Shown here piece after piece: positions 17,993-27,060 of a stretch of DNA of 64,000 nt. The translations under genes were made by a program, and so were the position numbers. Where the stretch lies: assembly GCA_963801985.1 (NCBI GenBank), contig CAWDGV010000005.1:60731-124730 (forward strand), in the 5' to 3' direction. How positions within the stretch are numbered: the stretch's first letter is position 1; the number at the start of each line of letters is the position of its first letter. The notes beneath the pieces are model-generated. The model made no database searches, was not told the DNA's origin, and saw nothing but the letters and a program-made list of their open reading frames with translations. Source of the stretch: JABDQZ01 sp963801985 (GTDB lineage: Bacteria > Pseudomonadota > Gammaproteobacteria > Chromatiales > Chromatiaceae).

Positions 17993-18139
17993 ATTCCATC
18001 CTGATGGCACGATACAGCGTTGAAAATAGCCTCAAAATGCTCATTTACTGTCTAGGTAAACTGCGCTTTTTCATCAATTTTCGCCTTGTCTCGCACTCAT
18101 CAGAAAGAATTTCTGAAATTAACAATTGAGGAATGAAAT
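17993..18139 (+). other. Unusually long ureA-ureB spacer
   Basis: 147 bases separate ureA and ureB, which normally abut. The stretch has no open frame of note and shows no obvious terminator. It holds TGGCAC at 18008 without a matching -12 box, so it is not a sigma-54 promoter. Its base pattern differs from coding flanks and may be an inserted dispersed element. Confidence 0.4.
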
Positions 18140-18448
18140 ATGATTCCAGGTGAAGTCATTGCAGCTGAGGGTGAGATCGAACTGAATGCAGGGCGTGAAA
18201 CATTGACATTAAGCGTAGCCAATACCGGTGACCGTCCTGTTCAGGTGGGTTCGCATTACCATTTTTATGAAACCAACCGTGCGCTTGAGTTTGAGCGCGA
18301 GTCCAGCAGGGGATTTCGTCTGAATATTCCGGCAGGCACTGCTGTGCGATTCGAACCAGGTCAAACACGTGAAGTTGAACTGGTTGCCTTTGCCGGTGAT
18401 CGCCAGGTTTATGGATTTAATGGCAAAGTGATGGGAGGACTGGACTGA
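18140..18448 (+). CDS. ureB: UreB, urease beta subunit
   Basis: A 102-residue protein of standard length. Motifs are MIPGEVIAAEGEIELN, DRPVQVGSHYHFYETN and VRFEPGQTREVELV. The ribosome site GAGGAAT precedes the ATG. Its stop overlaps the ureC start by one base (TGATG), giving translational coupling with the catalytic subunit. Confidence 0.97.
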   Translation: MIPGEVIAAEGEIELNAGRETLTLSVANTGDRPVQVGSHYHFYETNRALEFERESSRGFRLNIPAGTAVRFEPGQTREVELVAFAGDRQVYGFNGKVMGGLD

Positions 18449-20151
18449 TGGCAACGATTAGCAGACAGGCTTATGCTGAAATGTACGGTCCAACAACCGG
18501 TGACCGTGTTCGCCTTGCCGATACAGAACTGTTTATCCAGGTTGAAGAAGACCGCACTATTTATGGCGATGAAGTTAAATTTGGTGGCGGCAAGGTAATA
18601 CGCGATGGCATGGGGCAAAGCCAGCGTGTTGCTGCTGAAGTTGTTGATGTTGTGATTACCAATGCATTGATCCTGGACTGGTGGGGTATTGTCAAGGCGG
18701 ATATCGGTATAAAGAATGGTCGTATAGTCGCCATAGGAAAAGCCGGTAATCCTGATGTGCAACCCGGCGTTGATATTATGATCGGGCCTGGAACCGAGGC
18801 GATTGCCGGTGAAGGACAGATATTGACTGCCGGTGGCATTGATTCACATATTCATTTTATTTGCCCGCAGCAGGTTGATGAAGCCCTGATGTCTGGTGTG
18901 ACAACCATGTTGGGTGGTGGTACTGGTCCTGCAACAGGGACCAATGCGACAACCTGTACTCCAGGTCCCTGGAATATTCATCGTATGCTCGAAGCGGCTG
19001 ATGAACTGCCGATGAATCTGGGCTTCCTCGGCAAGGGTAATGCCTCATTGCCTGATCCGTTAACTGAGCAGGTCAAAGCCGGTGCAATTGGCCTGAAACT
19101 GCATGAAGACTGGGGAACCACACCTGCTGCTATCGACAACTGTCTGACAGTTGCTGAACAAACCGATGTGCAGGTCGCCATTCATACAGATACCTTGAAT
19201 GAATCTGGATTTGTGGAAGATACCCTGGCAGCGATGAAAGACAGAACCATACATACCTATCATACCGAAGGTGCGGGTGGCGGGCATGCGCCTGACATTA
19301 TCAAGGCCGCCGGTTTTGATAATGTATTGCCATCATCAACCAATCCGACACGTCCTTACACAGTCAATACCGTCGATGAACACCTGGATATGTTAATGGT
19401 TTGTCACCATTTAAGTCCTTCAATTGCAGAAGATGTGGCATTTGCAGAGTCACGTATCCGTCGTGAAACAATCGCTGCTGAAGATATTTTGCATGACCTC
19501 GGGGCTTTCTCGATGATTGCTTCTGATTCCCAGGCAATGGGGCGCGTGGGGGAGGTCATTACGCGTACCTGGCAGACAGCGCACAAGATGAAAGTACAGC
19601 GAGGCGCATTGAATGGCGATAGCAGTGATGCCGATAACAACCGTGCCAAACGTTATATTGCCAAGTACACGATAAATCCTGCCTTAACGCATGGAATGGC
19701 ACACGAAGTAGGTTCTGTAGAAGTGGGCAAGCTGGCGGACCTGGTATTATGGAAGCCGGCTTTCTTTGGCACCAAGCCAAGCCTGATTATTAAAGGCGGG
19801 ATGATAGTTGCGGCCCCAATGGGTGATCCCAATGCGTCTATCCCGACACCTCAGCCTGTACATTACCGTCCAATGTTTGGTGCTTTAGGTGGTGCCAGGC
19901 ATGCGACCAGCATGACATTCATGTCCCAGTCAGCCATAGCAGAAGGTGTGCATGAACAACTGGGTCTGAAATCAATGATTGGCGCCGTAAAAAACTGCCG
20001 TAATGTGCGCAAGAAAGACATGGTGCTGAATAATTATCAGCCTGTGATCGAGGTGGATTCCCAGACCTACCAGGTTCGGGCTGATGGCGAACTGTTAACC
20101 TGTGAGCCTGCTGAAGTTCTCCCCATGGCGCAACGTTACTTCCTTTTTTAA
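18448..20151 (+). CDS. ureC: UreC, urease alpha (catalytic) subunit
   Basis: A 567-residue amidohydrolase, the usual length. It carries the nickel ligands and active-site pattern: GGIDSHIHFI, the Lys that is carbamylated in GAIGLKLHEDWG, HTDTLNESG, HTYHTEGAGGGHAPD, and the flap-region MVCHHL. All expected ligands are present, so the enzyme should be active. It hydrolyses urea imported by UrtABCDE to supply ammonium. Confidence 0.98.
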   Translation: MATISRQAYAEMYGPTTGDRVRLADTELFIQVEEDRTIYGDEVKFGGGKVIRDGMGQSQRVAAEVVDVVITNALILDWWGIVKADIGIKNGRIVAIGKAGNPDVQPGVDIMIGPGTEAIAGEGQILTAGGIDSHIHFICPQQVDEALMSGVTTMLGGGTGPATGTNATTCTPGPWNIHRMLEAADELPMNLGFLGKGNASLPDPLTEQVKAGAIGLKLHEDWGTTPAAIDNCLTVAEQTDVQVAIHTDTLNESGFVEDTLAAMKDRTIHTYHTEGAGGGHAPDIIKAAGFDNVLPSSTNPTRPYTVNTVDEHLDMLMVCHHLSPSIAEDVAFAESRIRRETIAAEDILHDLGAFSMIASDSQAMGRVGEVITRTWQTAHKMKVQRGALNGDSSDADNNRAKRYIAKYTINPALTHGMAHEVGSVEVGKLADLVLWKPAFFGTKPSLIIKGGMIVAAPMGDPNASIPTPQPVHYRPMFGALGGARHATSMTFMSQSAIAEGVHEQLGLKSMIGAVKNCRNVRKKDMVLNNYQPVIEVDSQTYQVRADGELLTCEPAEVLPMAQRYFLF

Positions 20152-20155
20152 AAAG

Positions 20156-20183
20156 CGTCATCCCCGCCTTCGCGGGAGTGACG
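20156..20183 (+). repeat. REP-like palindrome, copy 2
   Basis: 12-base arms CGTCATCCCCGC and GCGGGAGTGACG around CTTC, between ureC and ureE. Same family as the copy at 16580 (left arms differ at two positions). It could form an RNA hairpin that protects the ureC message. Confidence 0.65.
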
Positions 20184-20204
20184 GAATGAGGGTTTATTCT
20201 AGGT

Positions 20205-20705
20205 ATGTTGAAATTTACACAAAGAATACAAGGCGGAAGCGATGCTGTTTATACGCTGACCCTGCCTTTTGATCAGCGCATCAAGGGGCGCTTGAAAGTC
20301 ACGCTGGATAATGGTGATCAGGCAGGTCTGTTCCTTGATCGCGGACCAATTCTGCGTGGTGGTGACTGTATTGCCACTGATGATGGCCAAATAGCTGAAA
20401 TACAAGCTGCTACAGAGACGGTTTCCACCGTTAGAAGTGAGAATGCACTTATACTGGCAAAAGTCTGTTATCACCTTGGCAACCGTCATACACCACTACA
20501 GATCGGTGAAGGTTTTGCACGTTACCAGCATGATCATGTGCTGGATGATATGGTGAGGGCATTGGGGCTGGAACCCGTCTGTCAGCAGGCACCTTTCGAG
20601 CCTGAGCCCGGCGCCTATGGCGAACATCACAGTGACCATGCCCATGGTGGCCACTCTCATGGACAGTCTAATGGCCCGTCTAATGGTAGTCCTCATGCAC
20701 ACTGA
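20205..20705 (+). CDS. ureE: UreE, urease nickel metallochaperone
   Basis: A 166-residue protein with the N-terminal peptide-binding domain (LTLPFDQRIKGRLKV) and the C-terminal metal domain (KVCYHLGNRHTPLQI, the conserved His of the dimer site). The tail is His-rich (GEHHSDHAHGGHSHG and a final PHAH), typical of UreE that store or deliver nickel. It overlaps the ureF start by 11 bases. Confidence 0.95.
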   Translation: MLKFTQRIQGGSDAVYTLTLPFDQRIKGRLKVTLDNGDQAGLFLDRGPILRGGDCIATDDGQIAEIQAATETVSTVRSENALILAKVCYHLGNRHTPLQIGEGFARYQHDHVLDDMVRALGLEPVCQQAPFEPEPGAYGEHHSDHAHGGHSHGQSNGPSNGSPHAH

Positions 20706-21372
20706 AGGCTTACCTGAATTACGTTTGATGCAACTGGTCAGTCCTGCATTGCCTATCGGAGCCTTTACCTATTCACAGGGTCTGGAGTGGGCTGTTGAAA
20801 GTGGTCAGGTGTCAGATGCAGAGGCTGTTCATGACTGGATGCTGGGACAGGTTGACGATGGTCTCACTTATCTTGATCTGCCGGTTTTAAAACGTCTATA
20901 TATGGCAATTGAAAATAATGAGCTGGAGACGGTTAACTATTGGTCAGAATATTTATTGGCCAGCCGGGAAACCAGCGAGCTGCGTCAGGAAGAAGTCAAC
21001 CGTGGGCGTGCTTTAGGCAGACTGTTAACAGACCTTGATATAAAGGGTGTGGTTCAATATGAAGCTGCCATGCAGCTAGGCCAGTTGCCAGGTTTTGCAT
21101 TGGCTGCCGTAGCCTGGGGTATTTCATTGCAACAGGCTGCACTCGGTTATAGCTGGGGCTGGCTGGAAAACCAGGTTGCAGCGGCGATAAAACTTGTACC
21201 CTTAGGCCAGACAGCAGGTCAAAAACTTCAGCTGCAACTTGCAGAAGTGATTCCACAGGCGGTCAACAAGGCCTTAAAACTCGAAGATACAGAGATTGGT
21301 GCTTCAGCGCCAGCCTTGGCCATTGCCAGCAGTTTGCATGAAACGCAGTACACGCGTTTATTCAGGTCTTAA
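20695..21372 (+). CDS. ureF: UreF, urease accessory protein
   Basis: A 225-residue all-helical protein. The start at 20695 gives MHTEGLPELRLMQLVSPALP, the normal UreF N-terminus; an upstream in-frame ATG at 20617 would only translate the ureE tail out of frame. Motifs are PIGAFTYSQGLEWAVE and SRETSELRQEE. UreF acts in the UreDFG activation complex, gating GTP hydrolysis by UreG. Confidence 0.94.
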   Translation: MHTEGLPELRLMQLVSPALPIGAFTYSQGLEWAVESGQVSDAEAVHDWMLGQVDDGLTYLDLPVLKRLYMAIENNELETVNYWSEYLLASRETSELRQEEVNRGRALGRLLTDLDIKGVVQYEAAMQLGQLPGFALAAVAWGISLQQAALGYSWGWLENQVAAAIKLVPLGQTAGQKLQLQLAEVIPQAVNKALKLEDTEIGASAPALAIASSLHETQYTRLFRS

Positions 21373-21399
21373 TTAAATTAACCAGAAGTAGGTTCAGTC

Positions 21400-22014
21400 G
21401 TGTCAGAAAACAAAACTCCAGTTCGTATCGGTGTCGGCGGCCCGGTTGGGTCAGGTAAAACAGCCTTGCTTGAAGCTTTGTGTAAAAATATGCGTGATGA
21501 CTATGACATTGCTGTTGTCACCAATGATATCTATACGCAGGAAGATGCGAAAATATTGATGCGTGCCAATGCACTCGATGAAGAGCGTATCATCGGTGTC
21601 GAAACCGGTGGTTGTCCGCATACCGCCATTCGCGAAGACGCTTCAATGAATCTTGCTGCCGTTGCGGATCTGCAGAACAGATTCCCAAATCTTGATGCCG
21701 TGTTTATTGAAAGTGGTGGTGATAATCTGTCGGCAACATTCAGCCCGGAACTGGCTGACCTGATGATTTATGTTATTGATGTAGCGGAAGGAGAAAAAAT
21801 TCCACGCAAGGGTGGCCCGGGAATTACCCGCTCAGACCTGCTGGTGATTAACAAGATTGATCTTGCTCCTTACGTAGGTGCTTCCCTGGAGATAATGGAG
21901 TCAGATACAAAAAAAATGAGAGGTGACAAACCTTACATTTTTACGAATTTAAAAGAAGCTAAGGGTCTTCAGGTCATTATCGACTTCATAGTCGATAAAG
22001 GAATGCTGAAATGA
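21400..22014 (+). CDS. ureG: UreG, urease accessory GTPase
   Basis: A 204-residue SIMIBI GTPase starting at GTG. P-loop GGPVGSGKTALLEAL, the nickel-binding Cys-Pro-His in TGGCPHTAIRED, FIESGGDNLSATFSPEL, and the NKID base-recognition motif. It couples GTP hydrolysis to nickel delivery. It is the last gene of the urease locus; no strong terminator was seen before the convergent gene at 22085. Confidence 0.97.
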   Translation: MSENKTPVRIGVGGPVGSGKTALLEALCKNMRDDYDIAVVTNDIYTQEDAKILMRANALDEERIIGVETGGCPHTAIREDASMNLAAVADLQNRFPNLDAVFIESGGDNLSATFSPELADLMIYVIDVAEGEKIPRKGGPGITRSDLLVINKIDLAPYVGASLEIMESDTKKMRGDKPYIFTNLKEAKGLQVIIDFIVDKGMLK

Positions 22015-22084
22015 CACTGGCTATTTGCACTTGTGTTACTTCGACCGCTTGAGCAGGCACTGAATTGTGGATGTCAATCCAACA

Positions 22085-23017
22085 TTATATTTCTTTGTAA
22101 TACTGTTCTGAGTGAACAATAATTGCTTTATCAACATGGGCGCTATTCAACTGGTATTGTTGAAGCCAGGGTTTCATTAGTTGGAAAATTTCAGTGCTTT
22201 TACTCAGCGTGGGCAACGTTACATAAATAAAGTCTCTTTTTTTATTTATTGTTAACTTAATAGAGTCAACCTGGAATGGATTGCTTGAAATCGAGATTGA
22301 TGCCCAATCGATTATATAGTCTTTTGTCTTAATGAAATTAAGAGTCTTGAGCAATAATAATAAATCCTGTGTTAAATGGAGTGACCAGTTTTGTTTGGCT
22401 TTTCGATTATTTAAACTCTCAAATCGAAATATAATGCCGTTGTTTATATAAAAATCAGCCTTATGTTTTTTGTTCATCAGCCAATAACCATTAACGATCG
22501 GCTGAATATTCTCAAAGTATTTTTCTTCATCTTTTGTAAGATGATCCTGGCAGTCAAATAAATCACAGAAAAGATTTATGATATTGCTTTCCATCAAGCT
22601 GTCGGCTTTATTATTGGGGCCGGAAATCATAAGCGTTTCACCAGAAACAAAAAATACTATTTTGTCTTGTTGGTTGACGAAAAAACCATAATCACTTCCG
22701 GATAGAATTTGATTTAAAGCGTTTTCTATCTCCCTTAGATAATGATTTGTTGCATAACGCCAGCGGTTTAGCTTGGTTTTACTTTTTAATTCGCCAGGCC
22801 TTTCATTATAAGAATGGTTAAGTTCAAATTCGTATGTTATATACATTTGCGTGAGAGCAATGCGTGCAAATTCAATCTTTTTATCACTAGATGCTATTTC
22901 AAGATTTTGCGCCAAAACTGCAAGTTGAGAACGTGCTAAATTAATTTCTGACGCAGGCCAGCAAGTTATTGGCAAAGTAACAAGTAGTATTGAAAATAAT
23001 TTCAGAACAACACGCAT
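22085..23017 (-). CDS. Secreted protein of unknown function
   Basis: A 310-residue protein. The start at 23017 is chosen because CAGGAT lies seven bases upstream; a TTG 18 bases earlier is also open. A signal peptide (MRVVLKLFSILLVTLPITC) may end in a lipobox-like ITCWP, but the surrounding residues are not typical. The mature part is polar, with a helical first third (LARSQLAVLAQNLEIA) and mixed alpha/beta later. No domain was recognised. It is convergent with ureG. Confidence 0.62.
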   Translation of the reverse strand: MRVVLKLFSILLVTLPITCWPASEINLARSQLAVLAQNLEIASSDKKIEFARIALTQMYITYEFELNHSYNERPGELKSKTKLNRWRYATNHYLREIENALNQILSGSDYGFFVNQQDKIVFFVSGETLMISGPNNKADSLMESNIINLFCDLFDCQDHLTKDEEKYFENIQPIVNGYWLMNKKHKADFYINNGIIFRFESLNNRKAKQNWSLHLTQDLLLLLKTLNFIKTKDYIIDWASISISSNPFQVDSIKLTINKKRDFIYVTLPTLSKSTEIFQLMKPWLQQYQLNSAHVDKAIIVHSEQYYKEI

Positions 23018-23285
23018 TTGCGTATCCTGATGCAATGATTAACTGATAGGGTAGATTCTACTGATTTTTTATCATTTTACCCCATTGGTAAACCTATTCA
23101 GTTTTACAGATAAGCGTAACTGACAGCTGCAGGTGGTCAGCTACTGTTTGTAGTTGGATGGATGAATGTTTGCATCTGGGATAACTAACCCTTTTAGGGA
23201 TAGGCCTGCTCCGGGTATCATACACCCTACAAAAGAGAGTGAAGGATTGCTAATATCTCTCTATCAATCTTAAAGGCTGTGCATC

Positions 23286-23756
23286 ATGCAAAAATTAATA
23301 GACTTGCTTGCCGAGCGTCTGAAATCCGTAAACGAAATCATGCCCTGGGATATGGAGGAGATGATGGAAGCGGATCCGGACATTTTGGTGTTGGATGTTC
23401 GGGAACGGGACGAGTTTGATACCATGCATGTACCGGGTAGTCTGAACGTGCCCCGCGGTATCGTGGAATCTGCTTGCGAATGGGGTTACGAGGAGACCGA
23501 ACCGGAACTGGTCGAAGCCCGTGACCGGACAGTGATCGTGGTTTGTCGTTCGGGCTACCGCAGTATTCTGACCTCATTCAATCTGCAACTGCTGGGTTTC
23601 AAAAAGGTTTATTCTCTGACCACTGGACTGCGGGGATATAATGACTATGAGCTTCCGTTTGTGGATATCGAAGAAAAGCCAGTCGATATCGAGCTGGCCG
23701 ATGCTTTTTTTGTCAATAAAATTCTGCCCTATCAGTTGGAGAAAAATCAGGAATAA
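23286..23756 (+). CDS. Rhodanese-like sulfurtransferase domain protein
   Basis: A 156-residue single-domain rhodanese. After a helical lead (residues 1-25) come VLDVRERDEFDTMHVPGS and NVPRGI, then the active-site loop VVCRSGYRS with the catalytic Cys followed by a basic loop, then LLGFKKVYSLTTGLRGY. Cytoplasmic, no signal peptide. Such proteins carry persulfide sulfur to acceptors; the partner here is unknown. It is a single gene. Confidence 0.88.
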   Translation: MQKLIDLLAERLKSVNEIMPWDMEEMMEADPDILVLDVRERDEFDTMHVPGSLNVPRGIVESACEWGYEETEPELVEARDRTVIVVCRSGYRSILTSFNLQLLGFKKVYSLTTGLRGYNDYELPFVDIEEKPVDIELADAFFVNKILPYQLEKNQE

Positions 23757-23924
23757 AGACGCTTGCATTGACTGCGTCATCTGAAACTTTGTCTTGTTAT
23801 TGCTTGATGTCAGCTATTCTCAATAGCATTCGTTCTGAGGCGATGATCTAAAAAGCAGGGTCGGGTCGAAAGCTGCCACTTTTCAAAGTTCATCAAGTAG
23901 TCAGTTTTTGCTAATAATTTTTAA

Positions 23925-24293
23925 CTACTTGGACTGTATGAGCGGGCGTTTTGGTTTATTGTAGCTATTTCGCTCGTTGATGTTCACTACACAGTCATTG
24001 GCATACTTAATGACTTCCGATAGCGTTCCGCTATGGTAGCCTGTAATCCGTGAGGAGCCGCGTACGAGTACATAACGATACCAGTCCTCTCCATCATCGC
24101 CGACTGGGTTCTCGGCTATCTCCACTTCAACCAGCGAGTAATCTCTCAGGATGATGGAGGATGGTGACTCGACTTTTTCCACTTGAGATAAGTCAATGAT
24201 ATCTATGCCTGAAGGTTTTTCTTTGTAAATGGGTAAAATCTGTAAATGATTCTTTAATAAATTCATATAGTTGTTTTGGAATGAAGTGCACAT
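23925..24293 (-). CDS. Hypothetical protein
   Basis: A 122-residue frame with an alternating beta-like central part (SSIILRDYSLVEVEIAENPV, WYRYVLVRGSSRITGYHSG) and a helical end (TLSEVIKYANDCVVNIN). It has no signal peptide. The ribosome site is poor (AGG far upstream of 24293), and a second ATG at 24266 has none. The sequence looks like a compact globular domain rather than random coding, but no family was recognised. Confidence 0.5.
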   Translation of the reverse strand: MCTSFQNNYMNLLKNHLQILPIYKEKPSGIDIIDLSQVEKVESPSSIILRDYSLVEVEIAENPVGDDGEDWYRYVLVRGSSRITGYHSGTLSEVIKYANDCVVNINERNSYNKPKRPLIQSK

Positions 24294-24743
24294 TTCCTAA
24301 AAAGCTACACCTCTTGCTTTTTAAGTGGTGCCAGCTTGCAGGCTAACTACAAATGGTCGCATGCATTGATGCGCAGGATGTAGCGTCGATTTGGTTAACC
24401 GTAGTCCTATTTTCATAAAATAGCTTATCAAATTAACTGATCACTAGAAGTTACCCCAATTAGCCGACCTTCATATTTAGATAAAATACCCACTCAATTC
24501 AAAATAAAATAAACGGCAGCAAAACCAGGATTTTCATTGATGCACGGTATGAAGTCGAGATTCTCATGCTTAAACAATTGGCATATTTTGCCAAGCGATT
24601 GACGTTTTCTGATAAGCACCTTTCTACACAATGTGTAAAATTGTTTTCACCAAGACCGGTTTTGACGATATGGAAATATGAAATTGGCGCTTTATGCCAA
24701 GCATTCAAATCAGGATGCGTGATGATCAATTCGAGATAATCTT
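24294..24743. other. 450-base stretch without a supported gene
   Basis: AT-rich. A 76-codon minus-strand frame (24499-24729) is present, but it lacks a ribosome site and has composition more like non-coding DNA. No hairpin terminator, repeat or RNA gene was identified. Confidence 0.4.
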
Positions 24744-24857
24744 ATGGGTGGCGCAACAATGGCAAAATGCAAATGGGTTAATGAAAGCGATCTGGATCAC
24801 TGTATTTATGTTTTTAGTGATGGTGACTGCTTTGCCAGCCCACGAAAGTACAACTAA
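24744..24857 (+). CDS. Possible 37-residue Cys-containing microprotein
   Basis: A short frame whose product reads MAKCKWVNESDLDHCIYVFS after a five-residue lead and has three Cys (KCK, DHC, GDC). Its TAA overlaps the ATG at 24857 (TAATG), suggesting coupling with the next gene. The ribosome site is weak. The residue pattern is more protein-like than expected by chance, but this is a tentative call. Confidence 0.3.
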   Translation: MGGATMAKCKWVNESDLDHCIYVFSDGDCFASPRKYN

Positions 24858-24895
24858 TGTTGCTCTGTGAGTTGTTTGAGCGAATCATACGGGAT

Positions 24896-25567
24896 ATGCA
24901 GCGAAACAGGTTGATGGTTAGAAGCTTAAAAGCACTGATGTTTTTACTACTATTGCTGGTGGCAGGGGTTCATGCCGGCAGCCTAGCCGAAGAGTTGATC
25001 GCAAAGGCTCCATCAGCGAATCCGGAAGTGGTCAGGCTAGCTGTTAAAGCTGCTCAGTGTGCTGCCAGTCGTGGTGAAGGCAGTTCCGATATCATTACCT
25101 TAATAGACTATTCCATCGATTCAACGATGCCGCGTCTCTGGGTGTTTGATACGGTGAATAAAGCACTTGTCTACGAGGAATGGGTAGCCCACGGTAAAAA
25201 CTCCGGTGAGAATAGTACGAAAAATTTTTCCAATGAGCACAGAAGCTACGCGACCAGCCTGGGTTTATTCAAAACGGCAGATTCATATTATGGAAAAAAT
25301 GGCTATTCCTTGCGCCTGCACGGGCTCGAGTCCGGCGTAAATGACAAGGCTTTCGAGCGTGCAATCGTGATGCACGGCGCTCCCTATGTCAGTGAAACCG
25401 CGATTAACAACTGGGGTCGCCTTGGGCGTAGCTGGGGGTGTCCTGCTGTTCGCAGCGAGATCGCAGCTGAACTGATTGATACTATTAAAGATGGATACTT
25501 TATTTTTTCGTATTATCCAGATAGCGAATGGCTGGAGCACTCAAAGTATCTTAATTGTGCTCCATAG
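24896..25567 (+). CDS. Murein L,D-transpeptidase catalytic domain protein (YkuD_2 type)
   Basis: About 223 residues with a signal peptide (SLKALMFLLLLLVAGVHAG) and a PF13645-type domain: DYSIDSTMPRLWVFD, VAHGKNSGENSTKNFSN, YSLRLHGLE, IVMHGAPYVS, and the Cys motif GRSWGCPAVR. The His and Cys of the L,D-transpeptidase fold are present. Possible starts are 24857, 24896 and 24914; 24896 gives a basic n-region and normal signal length. It probably acts on peptidoglycan in the periplasm. It is distinct from the YcbB-type enzyme at 8806. Confidence 0.85.
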   Translation: MQRNRLMVRSLKALMFLLLLLVAGVHAGSLAEELIAKAPSANPEVVRLAVKAAQCAASRGEGSSDIITLIDYSIDSTMPRLWVFDTVNKALVYEEWVAHGKNSGENSTKNFSNEHRSYATSLGLFKTADSYYGKNGYSLRLHGLESGVNDKAFERAIVMHGAPYVSETAINNWGRLGRSWGCPAVRSEIAAELIDTIKDGYFIFSYYPDSEWLEHSKYLNCAP

Positions 25568-25660
25568 TCCTGAGGGCATGCACCGCAACAGACTCCATCC
25601 TAAGGTGGGGTTATAATAGTCAAGCATTTCCCATTCCAATCCAGTTGCAAGGAGGAAATC

Positions 25661-25798
25661 ATGCAGGGTGAACGTCACGAAATAGAAGCCGAATTCCCCG
25701 AATTTCGTCAATGAATAAAAGACTTGTCCGCAGCGGACCCAGGCTTCGCAGCCAGCATCAAGCTTCATGAAAGTGATGGACCTGACCACTATCCCTGA
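25661..25798 (+). pseudogene. Broken YdcH/DUF465-like gene with an in-frame TGA
   Basis: A perfect AAGGAGG ribosome site precedes ATG. Seventeen residues (MQGERHEIEAEFPEFRQ) match the start of small YdcH/DUF465 proteins. A TGA then occurs at 25712, after which the same frame continues family-like for 27 residues (IKDLSAADPGFAASIKLHES) to a second stop. The C-terminal helix of the family is missing or diverged. Best read as a decaying gene. Confidence 0.5.
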
Positions 25799-25824
25799 TT
25801 CCGGTTTAAAGGATTTTGCAAGTT

Positions 25825-27060
25825 ATGATTGATTCATACATTACTTGTCATGACTGTGGCCAGGCTCATCACCAGCCTCATTTGTCACAAGGTTTCACGG
25901 CATATTGTCGTCGCTGTGGCGGTGTACTCACTCGTCACCGCCCGCCAACTTTCGAGCGTGCACTGGCACTTACGCTTGCTGGGCTGATACTATTCTTCCT
26001 GGCGAATTTCTTTCCGTTTCTTGGTATTCAGTTTGGAAGTATCAGCCAGGAAACGACCCTCATCACGGGTACCATTGAACTCTTTCTTCAGGGCAAATGG
26101 ATGTTATCGTTGCTGGTTTTTTTTACCAGCATCCTTGCGCCTGGGCTATTGCTGGTTTTAATGCTGTCGATACTTCTACCACTTCACTTTGGAAGGGTAC
26201 CATCGTATCTGCCACAGGCCTTTCGGTTTGTGGGCATGATGAGGATGTGGACTTTGATGGATGTTTTCATGTTAGCCATTCTGGTCGCAGCAATCAAAAT
26301 GGCGTCACTGGCTTCTTTGGTTCCGGGGATTGCGCTGGTCTCTTTTCTGATCCTGATTTTTATTCTGGCCGGTGCACAGGCCGCCATTGACACTGACCGG
26401 ATATGGACCATGGTGACCGTGCCCCGTTTAAACACTATTTCCAAAGTCAGAGGCGAAGCGATTCAATGCATGAATTGTCATCTGAACGTGGCAGCACCAG
26501 TTGCTAGTTCAGCTAAATTGTCCTGTCCCCGATGTTTTGCACCATTGTTTCGACGTAAACCGGCAAGTTTGCAACGTACCTGGGCGCTGTTGCTTGCTGC
26601 GATCATATTTTATATCCCAGCGAATTTAATGCCCGTTATGTATGTTACGGAATTGGGTAATGTCGAGGCTGACACAATTATGTCTGGTGTGCTGTATTTT
26701 CTCAGTAGTGGCGAATGGTATCTTGCGCTCATCATTTTTATTGCGAGTATATTCGTCCCGTTTGTGAAGATTTGTATACTGATTTACCTTTTGTTATCCG
26801 TTCAACGGAAAAGCCGCGTTCTTCTGAGACAACGTACACAGATTTACAGGGTTGTTGAAATAATCGGGCGATGGTCAATGTTGGATGTATTTGTGGTTTC
26901 AATTCTTGTGGCGATGGTTCAATTTGGAAACCTGTCCAATATCGAGGCCGGTTGGGGAGCGGTTTTCTTTGGCGCAGTTGTGGTTCTGACCATGTTTGCG
27001 GCAATGTCGTTCGACCCCAGGCTGATTTGGGATGCAATGGATGAAAAAGCATATGATTAA
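25825..27060 (+). CDS. pqiA: PqiA, paraquat-inducible inner membrane protein A
   Basis: A 411-residue protein made of two homologous halves, each with a zinc-ribbon-like Cys pair set (CHDCGQ/CRRCGG and CMNCHL/CPRCFA) followed by four membrane helices. Motifs include LALTLAGLILFFLANFFPFL and LLAAIIFYIPANLMPVM. ATG at 25825 is preferred over TTG at 25816. PqiA is the inner-membrane part of the PqiABC bridge that moves lipids between the membranes. It overlaps pqiB. Confidence 0.93.
   Translation: MIDSYITCHDCGQAHHQPHLSQGFTAYCRRCGGVLTRHRPPTFERALALTLAGLILFFLANFFPFLGIQFGSISQETTLITGTIELFLQGKWMLSLLVFFTSILAPGLLLVLMLSILLPLHFGRVPSYLPQAFRFVGMMRMWTLMDVFMLAILVAAIKMASLASLVPGIALVSFLILIFILAGAQAAIDTDRIWTMVTVPRLNTISKVRGEAIQCMNCHLNVAAPVASSAKLSCPRCFAPLFRRKPASLQRTWALLLAAIIFYIPANLMPVMYVTELGNVEADTIMSGVLYFLSSGEWYLALIIFIASIFVPFVKICILIYLLLSVQRKSRVLLRQRTQIYRVVEIIGRWSMLDVFVVSILVAMVQFGNLSNIEAGWGAVFFGAVVVLTMFAAMSFDPRLIWDAMDEKAYD

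Noticed and set aside
18004..18024. TGGCAC in the ureA-ureB spacer as a sigma-54 promoter
   Set aside because: No TTGC follows at the correct spacing.
23158..23173. GG-N10-GC element upstream of the rhodanese gene as a sigma-54 promoter
   Set aside because: The -24 part (TGGATG) is weak and there is no enhancer-like site or nitrogen-related context.
24499..24729. Minus-strand 76-codon frame
   Set aside because: No ribosome site, no signal or domain pattern, and AT-rich composition like its non-coding flanks.
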